Assembly (NCBI GenBank): GCA_016200145.1
Contig: JACQFH010000368.1
Location: 1 to 39,794 of the forward strand
Reading direction: 5' to 3'
Length of the DNA: 39,794 bases
Source: Planctomycetia bacterium
GTDB lineage: Bacteria > Planctomycetota > Planctomycetia > Planctomycetales > Planctomycetaceae
How positions within the stretch are numbered: position 1 is the first letter of the stretch; each line of letters starts with the position of its first letter. Below the pieces are notes generated by a model. That model saw nothing but the letters and a program-made list of their open reading frames with translations, was not told the DNA's origin and did no database searches. A program made the translations under genes and the position numbers. Below are positions 7,838-16,075 of the stretch, in pieces.

Positions 7838-10027
7838 ATGTCACAAGCCACACTCGTCCAGCCTCCTCCGGTGCATCCCGGATCACCTGAGGATCTCAAG
7901 TTCAGCCGGCGCGAGAGCCGCCGCTACGGATTGTTTGCGCCGCATCTGCTGAAGGCGGCGTTCAGGCAGTCGTTCGCGATGCTCCGGCCCGACATCCAGT
8001 GGAAAAATCCGGTGATGTTTGTCGTCGAGATCGGGACGATTTTGAGCATCATCTTTACGTTCATCGCTCCCGGCGCGCAGTTGAAGTACCTCATCCAGCT
8101 CGACATCTGGCTGTTTGCCACGGTGCTGTTCGCCAATTTCGCCACGGCGCTGGCGGAAGCCCGCGGCAAGGCCCAGGCCGATACGCTCCGCAAGACGCGC
8201 AAAGAAACGCCTGCGTTTCGGCTGCGCGAAACGGGCCAGATCGATCAGGTCGTGTCGACGGCCCTGCAGGCGGGTGACCGCGTCGTCGTCGAGGCGGGAC
8301 AGGTCATCCCCGGTGACGGCGAAATCGTGGAAGGGGTCGCCTCGGTTGACGAGTCGGCGATCACCGGCGAATCGGCCCCCGTCATCCGTGAAGCAGGTGG
8401 AGACCGGTCGGGGGTCACCGGCGGGACTCGCGTGCTCTCTGACCGGATCGTCGTCAAGATCACAGCCAGCGCCGGCAAATCGTTTCTCGATCGCATGATC
8501 GCCCTTGTCGAAGGGGCCATCCGCCAGCGCACTCCCAACGAGATCGCCCTGTCGCTCGTGCTCTCTGCATTCACGCTCATCTTCTTGATCGTCACGGCCG
8601 CGCTTTGGCCGATGGCGCTGAATGCTGAAATGTATATGCAATCGTCACCATACCTGGATGCGACGCAGCCCCTGAAAAGCCTGGGGACCGACGTGCCGAC
8701 GCTCGTCGGCCTGCTCGTGTGTCTGATCCCCACGACAATCGGCGCGCTGCTGGCGGCGATCGGGATCGCCGGAATGGATCGAGCGTTGCGGGCGAATATT
8801 CTCGCCAAGAGCGGCAAGGCGGTCGAAGTCGCCGGCGACGTCGATACGCTGCTGCTCGACAAGACCGGCACAATCACGGTCGGAAATCGCCGGGCCACGC
8901 AGTTTATTCCCCTCGACGGCTACACGGCCGCCGACGTGGGTCGCCTGGCCGCCATGGCCTCGGTCGCCGACCAGACGCCGGAAGGCAAGAGCATCGTCGA
9001 CCTGTTCCAGAAGCTGCCGGTCGAAGCCGGCGCGAGTCGCCTCTCGGCCGGCACGTTGCCGCTGGAAATGGTGATCCCACAGGGCGCACATTTCGTCGAA
9101 TTCACGGCGCAGACGCGCATGAGCGGGCTCGACCTTCCCGACGGCCGGAAGATCCGCAAAGGCGCGCCCGACTCGGTCTTCAAATATGTCCAGCACTCGA
9201 ATGGCCGCATCGCTCCCTCGGTGCAGCAACAGGTCGATGAAGTCGCCTCGCGCGGCGCCACGCCGCTGGTCGTCTGCGAAGAGAGCAAACTTGCGGGGCT
9301 CGTCGTGCTGGAAGACATCCTGAAACCCGGCATGCGCGATCGCTTCGAACGCCTGCGCCGCATGGGACTGCGGACGGTCATGGTCACGGGCGACAACCCG
9401 CTCACGGCCAAGGCCATCGCCGAGCAGGCGGGCGTCGACGCCTTCATCGCCCAGGCCACCCCCGAAGCCAAGCTCGAGTACATCCGCAAAGAGCAGGCGG
9501 ACGGCAAGCTCGTCGCCATGATGGGGGACGGCACGAATGACGCCCCCGCGCTGGCGCAGGCCGACGTGGGCGTCGCCATGAATTCGGGGACCCAGGCCGC
9601 AAAAGAGGCCGGCAACATGGTCGATCTCGACAGCGACCCCACGAAGCTCATTGAAGTCGTCGAAATCGGCAAGCAGCTTCTGATGACGCGCGGGGCGCTG
9701 ACCACGTTCTCGATCGCCAACGACCTCGCGAAGTATTTTGCCATCGTCCCGGCCCTGTTCGCCGGCACGCTGCCGTGGCTCAAGGCGTTTGACGTAATGA
9801 ACCTGCATTCGCCGACCTCGGCGATTCTCTCGGCCGTGATCTTCAACGCGATCATCATTCCGCTGCTGATTCCAATCGCCCTCAGGGGGGTCGAATACCG
9901 CCCCGTCGGCGCCGATGCGCTGCTTCGGCGGAACCTGCTGATCTGGGGCCTGGGGGGCGTGGTCGTTCCGTTTGTCGGAATCAAACTGCTGGATGTCGTC
10001 CTGTTTGCAGTCGGTGTCATCCAGTGA
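7838..10027 (+). CDS. kdpB: KdpB, P-type ATPase subunit of K+ transporter
   Basis: A 729-residue P-type ATPase that hydrolyses ATP to drive K+ uptake through KdpA. It has the actuator motif TGES (176-179), the phosphorylated aspartate D341 in [13 protein letters not shown], the nucleotide-binding domain, [20 protein letters not shown], and the hinge [24 protein letters not shown]. Membrane helices occupy both ends. [20 protein letters not shown] precedes the P domain, as in other KdpB proteins. I use ATG at 7838 ([10 protein letters not shown]). An upstream in-frame ATG at 7763 would add 25 residues encoded by repeat DNA. No clear ribosome-binding site is visible at either start. Confidence 0.97.
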   Translation: MSQATLVQPPPVHPGSPEDLKFSRRESRRYGLFAPHLLKAAFRQSFAMLRPDIQWKNPVMFVVEIGTILSIIFTFIAPGAQLKYLIQLDIWLFATVLFANFATALAEARGKAQADTLRKTRKETPAFRLRETGQIDQVVSTALQAGDRVVVEAGQVIPGDGEIVEGVASVDESAITGESAPVIREAGGDRSGVTGGTRVLSDRIVVKITASAGKSFLDRMIALVEGAIRQRTPNEIALSLVLSAFTLIFLIVTAALWPMALNAEMYMQSSPYLDATQPLKSLGTDVPTLVGLLVCLIPTTIGALLAAIGIAGMDRALRANILAKSGKAVEVAGDVDTLLLDKTGTITVGNRRATQFIPLDGYTAADVGRLAAMASVADQTPEGKSIVDLFQKLPVEAGASRLSAGTLPLEMVIPQGAHFVEFTAQTRMSGLDLPDGRKIRKGAPDSVFKYVQHSNGRIAPSVQQQVDEVASRGATPLVVCEESKLAGLVVLEDILKPGMRDRFERLRRMGLRTVMVTGDNPLTAKAIAEQAGVDAFIAQATPEAKLEYIRKEQADGKLVAMMGDGTNDAPALAQADVGVAMNSGTQAAKEAGNMVDLDSDPTKLIEVVEIGKQLLMTRGALTTFSIANDLAKYFAIVPALFAGTLPWLKAFDVMNLHSPTSAILSAVIFNAIIIPLLIPIALRGVEYRPVGADALLRRNLLIWGLGGVVVPFVGIKLLDVVLFAVGVIQ

Positions 10028-10112
10028 GGCCGGCGTTCGACCGGTTGTGTTGCTCAACGGACTTTCGCAGTCGGCCGCCAATTGCAGCCGCGGCAAATTT
10101 TGAAATCGAGAC

Positions 10113-11117
10113 ATGCTCATGAACGCTCACCTGCGTGCCAACTTCCTGCTCCTCGTCGTCACCATCGTCTTGTGCTGCGTCGTCTATCCGGCAATCCTGT
10201 TCGGGATCGGGCAGACGGTGTTTCACGACAAGGCCGAGGGGAGCCTGATCTACGACAAGCAGGGCAAGCCCATCGGCTCGCACCTGATCGCCCAGCCGTT
10301 TTCCGGGGAAGGCTACTTCCAACCGCGCCCTTCGGCTGTTTCCTACAACGCAGCCGGATCGGGCGGTTCAAACTGGGGAGCGAACCAGTACTTGCTTCGC
10401 GAACGCGTCGCCCGCCAGCTCGGCCCGATCGTCAAGTACGCCGGCGCCCGCAAGGGACAGCCCGTCGGGCCCGACGTCGAAGCCTGGTTCCAGAAGGACC
10501 AGTACGACGGTAAGCCCGGAATCGTCGCGCAATGGGCCGCCGCTCACGGTACGGTGGCCTCCAACTGGGCCAAGGCGGACCCGCTCAATGGAGGCTACGT
10601 GCTCGCCTGGATGAACGACCACGCGGACGACATGGCGCAGTGGAAGAAAGACAACCCCGACAATGCCGCTCCGAAGCCGGAAGACATGGCGGTTACCTTC
10701 TTTTCCAGTTTCTCGAAAGTGCATCCGGGCGAATTTCCGAGCGCCGTGGAATCTGCCACCGCAGACGGCAAAAGTGAGAAAACAATTCAGCCAGTCAAAG
10801 CGGGAACCGACATTCAGGGAATCTTCTTCGACTTATGGCGGCAGGAACACCCTACAGCCGACCTTGAACCCGTACCTGCCGACATGGTGATGGCATCCGG
10901 GTCGGGGCTCGACCCGCACATCACGCTCAAAAACGCGCTGTACCAGCTCGACCGCGTGGCCGCCAGGCGCGCCGCCGACACGAACCGCAACGTGAATGAG
11001 GTGCGCAAGGAAATCGAAGCTCTGTTGCAGCAGAAAAAGGAAGCTCCGCTGGGAGGGCTGGTCGGGGTTGATCTTGTGAACGTTCTCGAAGTGAACCTGG
11101 CCCTGCGCGATCGGTAG
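10113..11117 (+). CDS. kdpC: KdpC, enlarged subunit of K+-transporting ATPase
   Basis: A 334-residue protein with one N-terminal membrane helix (about 9-32). Standard KdpC motifs flank both ends: QPFSGEGYFQPRPSAVSYNA plus GSGGSNWG (61-89), and PADMVMASGSGLDPHIT (255-271) plus LVGVDLVNVLEVNLALRDR. Ordinary KdpC proteins have about 190-200 residues. Here a segment of roughly 140 residues (about 105-250) separates the two conserved halves. That insert is hydrophilic and Trp-rich (NWAKADPLNGGYVLAWMNDH, FFDLWRQEHP) and belongs to no family I recognise. ATG at 10119 is an alternative start. KdpC caps KdpA and aids ATP affinity and complex assembly in the characterised system. No kdpD or kdpE follows. 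Confidence 0.95.
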   Translation: MLMNAHLRANFLLLVVTIVLCCVVYPAILFGIGQTVFHDKAEGSLIYDKQGKPIGSHLIAQPFSGEGYFQPRPSAVSYNAAGSGGSNWGANQYLLRERVARQLGPIVKYAGARKGQPVGPDVEAWFQKDQYDGKPGIVAQWAAAHGTVASNWAKADPLNGGYVLAWMNDHADDMAQWKKDNPDNAAPKPEDMAVTFFSSFSKVHPGEFPSAVESATADGKSEKTIQPVKAGTDIQGIFFDLWRQEHPTADLEPVPADMVMASGSGLDPHITLKNALYQLDRVAARRAADTNRNVNEVRKEIEALLQQKKEAPLGGLVGVDLVNVLEVNLALRDR

Positions 11118-11969
11118 GGAGAAGAATTATGTCAGTGACCCATAACAGCGCAAATTGCGTTGTCATGAACACGTACGGGCAGCACCGTCTATGCTGCGCA
11201 CTGCGCCCCCTTCAGGAAACTTTACGATGACGGAACTGCTCCCTTCGCAACTGCAACCGCCTTTGCGTCGATCGACGCGATTCTGGTTGTTCGCAACGAC
11301 CGCCACCGCATTCGTTAACCCATCGCCTCCCGTTGCCTCGGTGACGAAACTAAAAGAAAAGTGGTATCTCGTCCGGTATGGCGCCGGCTAGGTTGGCACG
11401 TGGTTGCGCGACGAGCGACGGGTAGTGCGAGGACTTTGGCTTCGCCATGCACGCATGCGTGGAGATAAGCTGGCCACTCTGGTCGAAGGACGCTCATCTC
11501 GCTCGCCTGCGGGGCACCGAGTTCCGATCGCCGCGCTGCGTCCGGCGCGTGCTTGTGATCGCGTCGCGCGGGTAGACAAGGCTGTGCAGCAGTGCGTGAA
11601 CGGTCATGTCGACGGCTCGCATCTCCGCCCGGCTCCAGCCTCCGGCAGCTTTCAGCCCGGCCATAAATTCCGCTACGCTGGCCACGACGTCGTGCACGCC
11701 GTGGCAATGCTGCAGGCAATCCCGGACGGAACGATTGACTTTTTCCTGGTCGATTTCGCTCACGATCATCTCTCGATTCGCGGCATCGGCCCGCCGGGAA
11801 AAGAAGGCTGCAATCCCGGTGCCACGACGCCGCAATCGAATGCGGGTCGCCAGGCGATCTTCCGGTCCCCGGCACCGATCGCGCGACGACCAGCTCAAGC
11901 CCGCTGCATTTACTCCGAACTCCGCACTGCGAATTTGAAATATTTCCGTGATCAACAAGATTTGCCGCG
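11118..11969. other. Long gene-poor stretch after kdpC
   Basis: About 850 bases between kdpC and the convergent ABC permease gene contain no confident gene. On the plus strand, a frame from ATG 11227 to 11391 begins like a membrane protein (MTELLPSQLQPPLRRSTRFW, then LFATTATAFV) but loses that character and stops after 54 codons. It could be a gene remnant. On the minus strand there is one small candidate gene (11494-11769, listed separately). GCAAATTGC occurs at 11150-11158. Confidence 0.4.
11494..11769 (-). CDS. Possible small hypothetical gene
   Basis: A 91-residue frame beginning MIVSEIDQEKVNRSVRDCLQ. The first 65 residues read like a helical soluble protein (HGVHDVVASVAEFMAGLKAA, then WSRAEMRAVDMTVHALLHSL). 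The end is Arg-rich and less convincing. The frame is open further upstream, but that extension looks like non-coding translation. A weak CGAGAG precedes the ATG. No family recognised. It could be a decayed gene. Confidence 0.35.
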   Translation of the reverse strand: MIVSEIDQEKVNRSVRDCLQHCHGVHDVVASVAEFMAGLKAAGGWSRAEMRAVDMTVHALLHSLVYPRDAITSTRRTQRGDRNSVPRRRAR

Positions 11970-12848
11970 TCATTCCGTCGCGATCAGCGTCCTGCTGGCC
12001 AGGAACAGAACGGTCAAGCCGTAGATCGGCAATGCCACCAGGCTCCCCCACGAATTGACGAATGATCCGTCGGCTTTCAGCAGCTCCTGGATCACGTTGT
12101 TGGCGTAGTACAGCGGAGTCAGGAAGCTGGCCCACTGCGCCCAGGTCGGCAGCTTGTCTGCGGAAATGATCACGCCCGAAAGCAAAATCGAGGGGACTGC
12201 CACCATGGGAATGAACGGCAGGATCTGCCCCTCCGTCCGCGCGAAGTTCGAAACGAAAATGCCGAGCGCGACGCTGGTCACCGCCAGGAGCCAGATGACG
12301 AAGTAGATTGACACCAGCGTCCCGCCGCCCAGCCGCAGTTTGAAGAGGAATGTGAGCTCGATCAGCACCAGCAGGCTTTGCAGCGTCGCCAGTCCTGAAT
12401 AGGCGAGCACATAGCCGCCGATGATCTCAAACTGCCGATAGCCGCTCACGAACATCCGCCCGAGCGTCTGTGCGGTGCGCTCGCGGACCAGCACGAGCGC
12501 GCACAGGAGATAGGTAATCAAGTGCACGATGAACGCGCCCAACGGGACGGCGATCTGAGTGGGCTCGGTGGTCTGTGGCCGGGAACCGGGCGCAAATGGC
12601 GGCAGTGTTTGCAGAACAGTCTGCCGGAGCTCGTCTGGCAAGTCCTGCTGTTCGAGTAGAGCTTGCAGGGCCTCCGGGGACGGCATCGGGGAAGCGGCCG
12701 TCAGCCCGAAACTGTCGACAAAAATCTTCACAACGTAGATCACGACGACCGGCACAACCAGCGACAGTCCCAGAAAACGGCGATCGTGGCGCAGTTGGCG
12801 GAGCACCCGTCCGGCGACAGAGATCAGACGGTGGAATCTAGCGGGCAT
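11970..12848 (-). CDS. ABC-2 type transporter permease
   Basis: A 292-residue membrane protein. An N-terminal helix (LGLSLVVPVVVIYVVKIFV) is followed by an extracytoplasmic stretch of about 80 residues. A bundle of about five helices follows, with family-typical wording: LVRERTAQTLGRMFVSGYRQFEIIGGY, the helix LPFIPMVAVPSILLSGVIIS, and LPTWAQWASFLTPLYYANNV. ATG at 12848 overlaps the last 11 bases of the ATPase gene, which supports this start and translational coupling. The frame runs on upstream inside the ATPase gene, but that part is a shadow. Such permeases dimerise with an ATPase to export drugs, polysaccharides or other substrates; the substrate here is not predictable. Confidence 0.92.
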   Translation of the reverse strand: MPARFHRLISVAGRVLRQLRHDRRFLGLSLVVPVVVIYVVKIFVDSFGLTAASPMPSPEALQALLEQQDLPDELRQTVLQTLPPFAPGSRPQTTEPTQIAVPLGAFIVHLITYLLCALVLVRERTAQTLGRMFVSGYRQFEIIGGYVLAYSGLATLQSLLVLIELTFLFKLRLGGGTLVSIYFVIWLLAVTSVALGIFVSNFARTEGQILPFIPMVAVPSILLSGVIISADKLPTWAQWASFLTPLYYANNVIQELLKADGSFVNSWGSLVALPIYGLTVLFLASRTLIATE

Positions 12849-13725
12849 GCCTGTCTTCCATTTTGACCAGACGCAGAACAATCGTTTCCAGCGAATCGGC
12901 TTCCAGCTCAATTCTCGTGACGGCCGCGTCCAGGTTGTGCTGCTGGAGCAGGACCGGAAGTTGATCCGCATAATTCTCGACCATTGTCGATTCGACCCGG
13001 CCGGCACGCGTGACGTGAATCGTCGTCCGGCCCAGTCGCAAGAGATTCTTCGGAGTCTCGCAGACAAGGATCACCCCATCGCGCATCACGGCGACGCGAT
13101 CACAGTGCAGCACCTCGTCCATCTGGTGGGTGCTGACGAGGAGCGTGGCGCCGGCAGAAGCGAGAGCGCGAAAGTGCTGCCAGAACGTCTCGCGCAAGCG
13201 CGGGTCGACGCCTGCCGTGGGCTCGTCCAGCAAGAGTACCTGCGGGCGATGCACGAGCGCACAGGCCAGCGAGACGCGCTGTTTCATTCCGCCTGAGAAG
13301 CCGTACACCGGATCGGTCTCCCGCGATCGCAGGTCGATGAACGACAGGACCTCGTCGAGTCGCGGCTCGAGATCGGGTGGCCCGTGCGGAATCCCGAAGA
13401 AGCGCAAGTTCTCGCGGGGGGAGAGGTCTTCGTAGAGCGCCGGCGCCTGCGGCATATAACCGATACTCGGCCTGAGGGCGTGGGCCTGTCTGATCGGATC
13501 GAGCTCCAGCACCGAGACCGTGCCGGCGGTCGCTCGCAGGGCGCCGATCAGCGTCTTGATCAGTGTCGTTTTACCCGCGCCGTTCGAGCCCAGCAGGCCG
13601 AAGATTTCCCCCTGCGTCACCGTGAGGCTTACGCCTTTCAGAGCCTCGACGGCGCCGAACCGCTTTTGAAGCCTGTCAACGACGATCACCGGCCGGCGAT
13701 CTGATGTGAGGTTCATTGGACGCAC
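12838..13725 (-). CDS. ABC transporter ATP-binding protein
   Basis: A 295-residue ATPase with Walker A GSNGAGKTT (46-54), a Q-loop in YMPQAPALYEDLSPREN, a signature motif FSGGMKQR (F in place of the common L), Walker B VLLLDEPTAGVDP and the switch histidine in STHQMDE. After the nucleotide-binding domain, a C-terminal extension of about 75 residues (from about 220) resembles the regulatory tail of DrrA/CcmA-type exporters. ATG codons at 13725 and 13716 are both possible. It is the first gene of a two-gene unit with the permease. It ends about 40 bases from the stop of the protease gene upstream on the same strand, so read-through from that cluster is possible. Confidence 0.95.
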   Translation of the reverse strand: MRPMNLTSDRRPVIVVDRLQKRFGAVEALKGVSLTVTQGEIFGLLGSNGAGKTTLIKTLIGALRATAGTVSVLELDPIRQAHALRPSIGYMPQAPALYEDLSPRENLRFFGIPHGPPDLEPRLDEVLSFIDLRSRETDPVYGFSGGMKQRVSLACALVHRPQVLLLDEPTAGVDPRLRETFWQHFRALASAGATLLVSTHQMDEVLHCDRVAVMRDGVILVCETPKNLLRLGRTTIHVTRAGRVESTMVENYADQLPVLLQQHNLDAAVTRIELEADSLETIVLRLVKMEDRHAR

Positions 13726-13764
13726 TGGAGCTGGCCGCGATTCAGATGACGATCTTACCGCACG

Positions 13765-15168
13765 TTATCGTACTGGTATCAATGGATTTCGTCTTCTCGA
13801 AGAGGGTGGGACATCCGTTATTTCCGTCAGGCCGTCACCTCGAATCCCGGACAAAACGACAAGAGTCGGGCGACCAGCGCTGCAGCCGGGGCAGCGCTCG
13901 TACCGGCGGGTGCCCATATTGACGGCGAGCAAGCGTCGGTCGTAAATCAGGCCGCATTCCGGACATTTGGCTTGTCCCAGCAGGCGGTGCCGCAAGCCGC
14001 GCCATCCCGCGGGATCGGCGGACTTGAAAAAGTGGTTCAGCAGGGCAACCATGCCCGAGAAAAACAGAAGGAGCCACGCTTGCATGAGCACAGTCCAGAC
14101 AGAGTGACTGAGTCCACCAACATTCCAGGCCATCAGTGCATTTGGAAAGTTGCCGAGATAGTGCAGGCCCATCGCGCACAGGATGCCGCGCAGCGGCGCT
14201 TGGGGAAACAGCCGCAAGGCCGCCGCCGTCATCGCGCCGTGATGGATGCAGACCATAAGCCTCTCGACGATGAAGCCGCCAAGTGTCATGAACGAGTACC
14301 AGGGAATGCGGCCCAACTGAGGGTCCTGGGAAACGAATCCTGCTGTCGCCCAGGCCTCGCCAATACCGAAGCCCAAGCCGATTGCCATTGCGATTCCTGG
14401 GGCATTTTCTTTTCGCAATCGGCCGACAAACGCGGGGACGAGCAGGAGCCAGAGCTTCGCCGGTTCTTCAGTCAGCGGCGCGAAGCAAGTGTCGAGGACG
14501 GCGAACGCCCGCGAATCGGCCTCTAGAACTTCGGCGAGCCACGCTTTCACTGGAAGCCGCACCCAGTAGAAAGCGATGGCCCACATCGGGACGTGCACCG
14601 CCATAACCTGCGTAAGGAATCGCCAGTCGGCGCGCGGCGTTGCGGCGAGGATGAAACGGCCGATCAGGAGAATGGCAAGCAAACTGGTGATTGCAGCCGC
14701 GACATACACCCCTGCCGCCGTTGCCGCCTCGAATTCGGGGGCTCGATCGACCCGCACGAGCCTGAGAGGCCGTCTTCCGCCGGATTGCTGCCACTCACCG
14801 ACCAGCTCTTGCTTGTCCGGGTTGAGTTCTCCTGTAAAAGCCCGATCGCCGTCGATTTCGACGCGAAGACGGCCATTTTGCCAGTCAATTTTCGTGATGG
14901 GCAGGTCCTTCCTTCCCCGATCGGGACTGTCCATCGTGCCTGCCAGAGCCCCGGCGGAGTCCCTGGATATTTTGATGACGACGCGGACCCGCTCGCCCTC
15001 CGGGTCCAATGTTCCCAGCCAAATTCCCACGATCTCCGTGTCTGGGGTTGACGACGGCTGGCTGTGCTGCGCTGACGCCGACGAAATCATGCAGTACATT
15101 GCGCAAGCGAGGACTACGACTCCAGCCGCAAGTCTCGGACAACCGGATTCTGAAAAACGATTGAGCAT
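13765..15168 (-). CDS. Exported beta-domain / PrsW-YhfC-like intramembrane protease / zinc ribbon fusion
   Basis: A 467-residue protein in three parts. A signal sequence (about 12-33, ending ASA) leads to a beta-rich domain (about 44-140; IVGIWLGTL, LAGTMDSPDRG, LVGEWQQSG). This type is often found attached to exported hydrolases. Residues about 150-385 form a multi-helix membrane domain with the hallmarks of PrsW/YhfC glutamic or metallo-type intramembrane proteases: EExxK (E234, E235, K238), E271 in GFGIGEA, ER at 302-303, HH at 309-310 in CIHHGAMTAAAL, and H336 in LHYLGN. The tail has a CxxC...CxxC zinc ribbon (C402, C405, C426, C429). The gene is last in a collinear cluster with an ECF sigma factor and a receptor-like kinase. 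Protease assignment is by motif only. Confidence 0.78.
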   Translation of the reverse strand: MLNRFSESGCPRLAAGVVVLACAMYCMISSASAQHSQPSSTPDTEIVGIWLGTLDPEGERVRVVIKISRDSAGALAGTMDSPDRGRKDLPITKIDWQNGRLRVEIDGDRAFTGELNPDKQELVGEWQQSGGRRPLRLVRVDRAPEFEAATAAGVYVAAAITSLLAILLIGRFILAATPRADWRFLTQVMAVHVPMWAIAFYWVRLPVKAWLAEVLEADSRAFAVLDTCFAPLTEEPAKLWLLLVPAFVGRLRKENAPGIAMAIGLGFGIGEAWATAGFVSQDPQLGRIPWYSFMTLGGFIVERLMVCIHHGAMTAAALRLFPQAPLRGILCAMGLHYLGNFPNALMAWNVGGLSHSVWTVLMQAWLLLFFSGMVALLNHFFKSADPAGWRGLRHRLLGQAKCPECGLIYDRRLLAVNMGTRRYERCPGCSAGRPTLVVLSGIRGDGLTEITDVPPSSRRRNPLIPVR

Positions 15169-15194
15169 GATGCGTTGTCTCGGTCCCAGTCTCT

Positions 15195-15524
15195 TTAATC
15201 AACGCTGCGGAGATGTCCGCGATTCAGGTAGCGGTCCTTGAGCTCGACCTCGTACTGGTACGATTTTGTTTGCCCGTCTCGAAGCGGTTCGATACCCGCT
15301 TCGGCGCCGCACATGCGGAGCACATCGAACACGCGGAAGTACACCTCAAGTTTGTGGCGCTGTCCCGCAGCCACTTCAATGTCCGTTGATCCGTTCCACT
15401 TCAGCTTGATCTCCTGGCCATCGACCAGCCCATGCGGGGGATGAAACGAGTTGTTAAGCCTGCCTGCCCACTCCCACCCCTGGGGTATCGCGTAGTTGCA
15501 CGTGATTCGGATTGTCGCTGACAT
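15195..15524 (-). CDS. Small hypothetical protein, beta-rich
   Basis: A 109-residue soluble protein with no signal sequence or membrane helix. It has alternating hydrophobic strands (ATIRITCNYAIP, EIKLKWNGSTDIEVAAG, KLEVYFRVFDVLRMCGAE, SYQYEVELKDRY) that suggest a beta-sandwich. It lies 82 bases downstream of the PH-like gene and 26 bases upstream of the protease gene, on the same strand. No family recognised. Its conserved-looking coding pattern and tight spacing support a real gene. Confidence 0.7.
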   Translation of the reverse strand: MSATIRITCNYAIPQGWEWAGRLNNSFHPPHGLVDGQEIKLKWNGSTDIEVAAGQRHKLEVYFRVFDVLRMCGAEAGIEPLRDGQTKSYQYEVELKDRYLNRGHLRSVD

Positions 15525-15606
15525 TTATCTCTCCTGATGTGGAACTGCGAAAACGACCATCAACCAGCGCTGAGCACGCCCCGATTAGCACCAGATTCCC
15601 CGGCGT

Positions 15607-15993
15607 CTAGGACGTGAGCAACCGAATTACCTCTTCCGGATACTCAACCTCAACGATCATTTCGTCAAAGTGCTCGTGGTCGAGGTCGATGCGGATCGCT
15701 TTCTCCGGATGTCGTACGTCCCAGAAGATCCGCCTGCCATCCTGGAGAAAAGTACCGTAGGCGAATCGGCCGGGAATGCTAGTGCCCCCGAGCACTGGCG
15801 TGAGCCAGCCCGGCTTGGATTCGGAGATTGAAGGGTCGCGCCGCGCGCCGCGGATATGCGCCCGTGGGACCTCCAGGCGAGCCTTGAACGACCAGAGATT
15901 TGCCGTGAGCTTTTCCCAGAAGGCCAGGTCGTGTGTGTCGATCCCGCCTGCCTCGAACACGATTTCGTCGTTCTGCCTGCTAACCGTAACCAT
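15607..15993 (-). CDS. Hypothetical protein with bacterial PH-like fold pattern
   Basis: A 128-residue soluble protein. Wording such as LEVPRAHIRGARRDP, GTSIPGRFAYGTFLQDG, RIFWDVRHPEKAIRIDL and MIVEVEYPEEVIRLL matches a widespread uncharacterised bacterial group. In that group, strand-rich domains carry a GTF...G...FWDVxxPxxAI core, which I associate with PH-like folds. The function of that group is not known to me. It is separated from the upstream kinase gene by 82 bases and from the downstream 109-residue gene by another 82 bases. Confidence 0.75.
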   Translation of the reverse strand: MVTVSRQNDEIVFEAGGIDTHDLAFWEKLTANLWSFKARLEVPRAHIRGARRDPSISESKPGWLTPVLGGTSIPGRFAYGTFLQDGRRIFWDVRHPEKAIRIDLDHEHFDEMIVEVEYPEEVIRLLTS

Positions 15994-16075
15994 CGAGTGT
16001 CTCCTTGCTTGAGGACTTAACTGACGTGATCGCGTCGGGTGACGCCGTTGTTGGGTTCAACGATCGCCTTGCGGT

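Noticed and set aside
5979-10120. Long minus-strand open frames (up to 491 codons) opposite kdpA and kdpB
   Set aside because: They are His/Arg/Asp-rich shadows of the kdp genes with no domain resemblance; the plus-strand proteins are unmistakable.
11392-11410. Possible sigma-54 promoter (TTGGCACGTGGTTGCGC)
   Set aside because: The GG-to-GC spacing is one base short of the strict -24/-12 rule and no gene starts suitably downstream on the plus strand.
11770-12135. Upstream extension of the minus-strand frame at 11494
   Set aside because: It overlaps the well-supported ABC permease gene and reads as non-coding.
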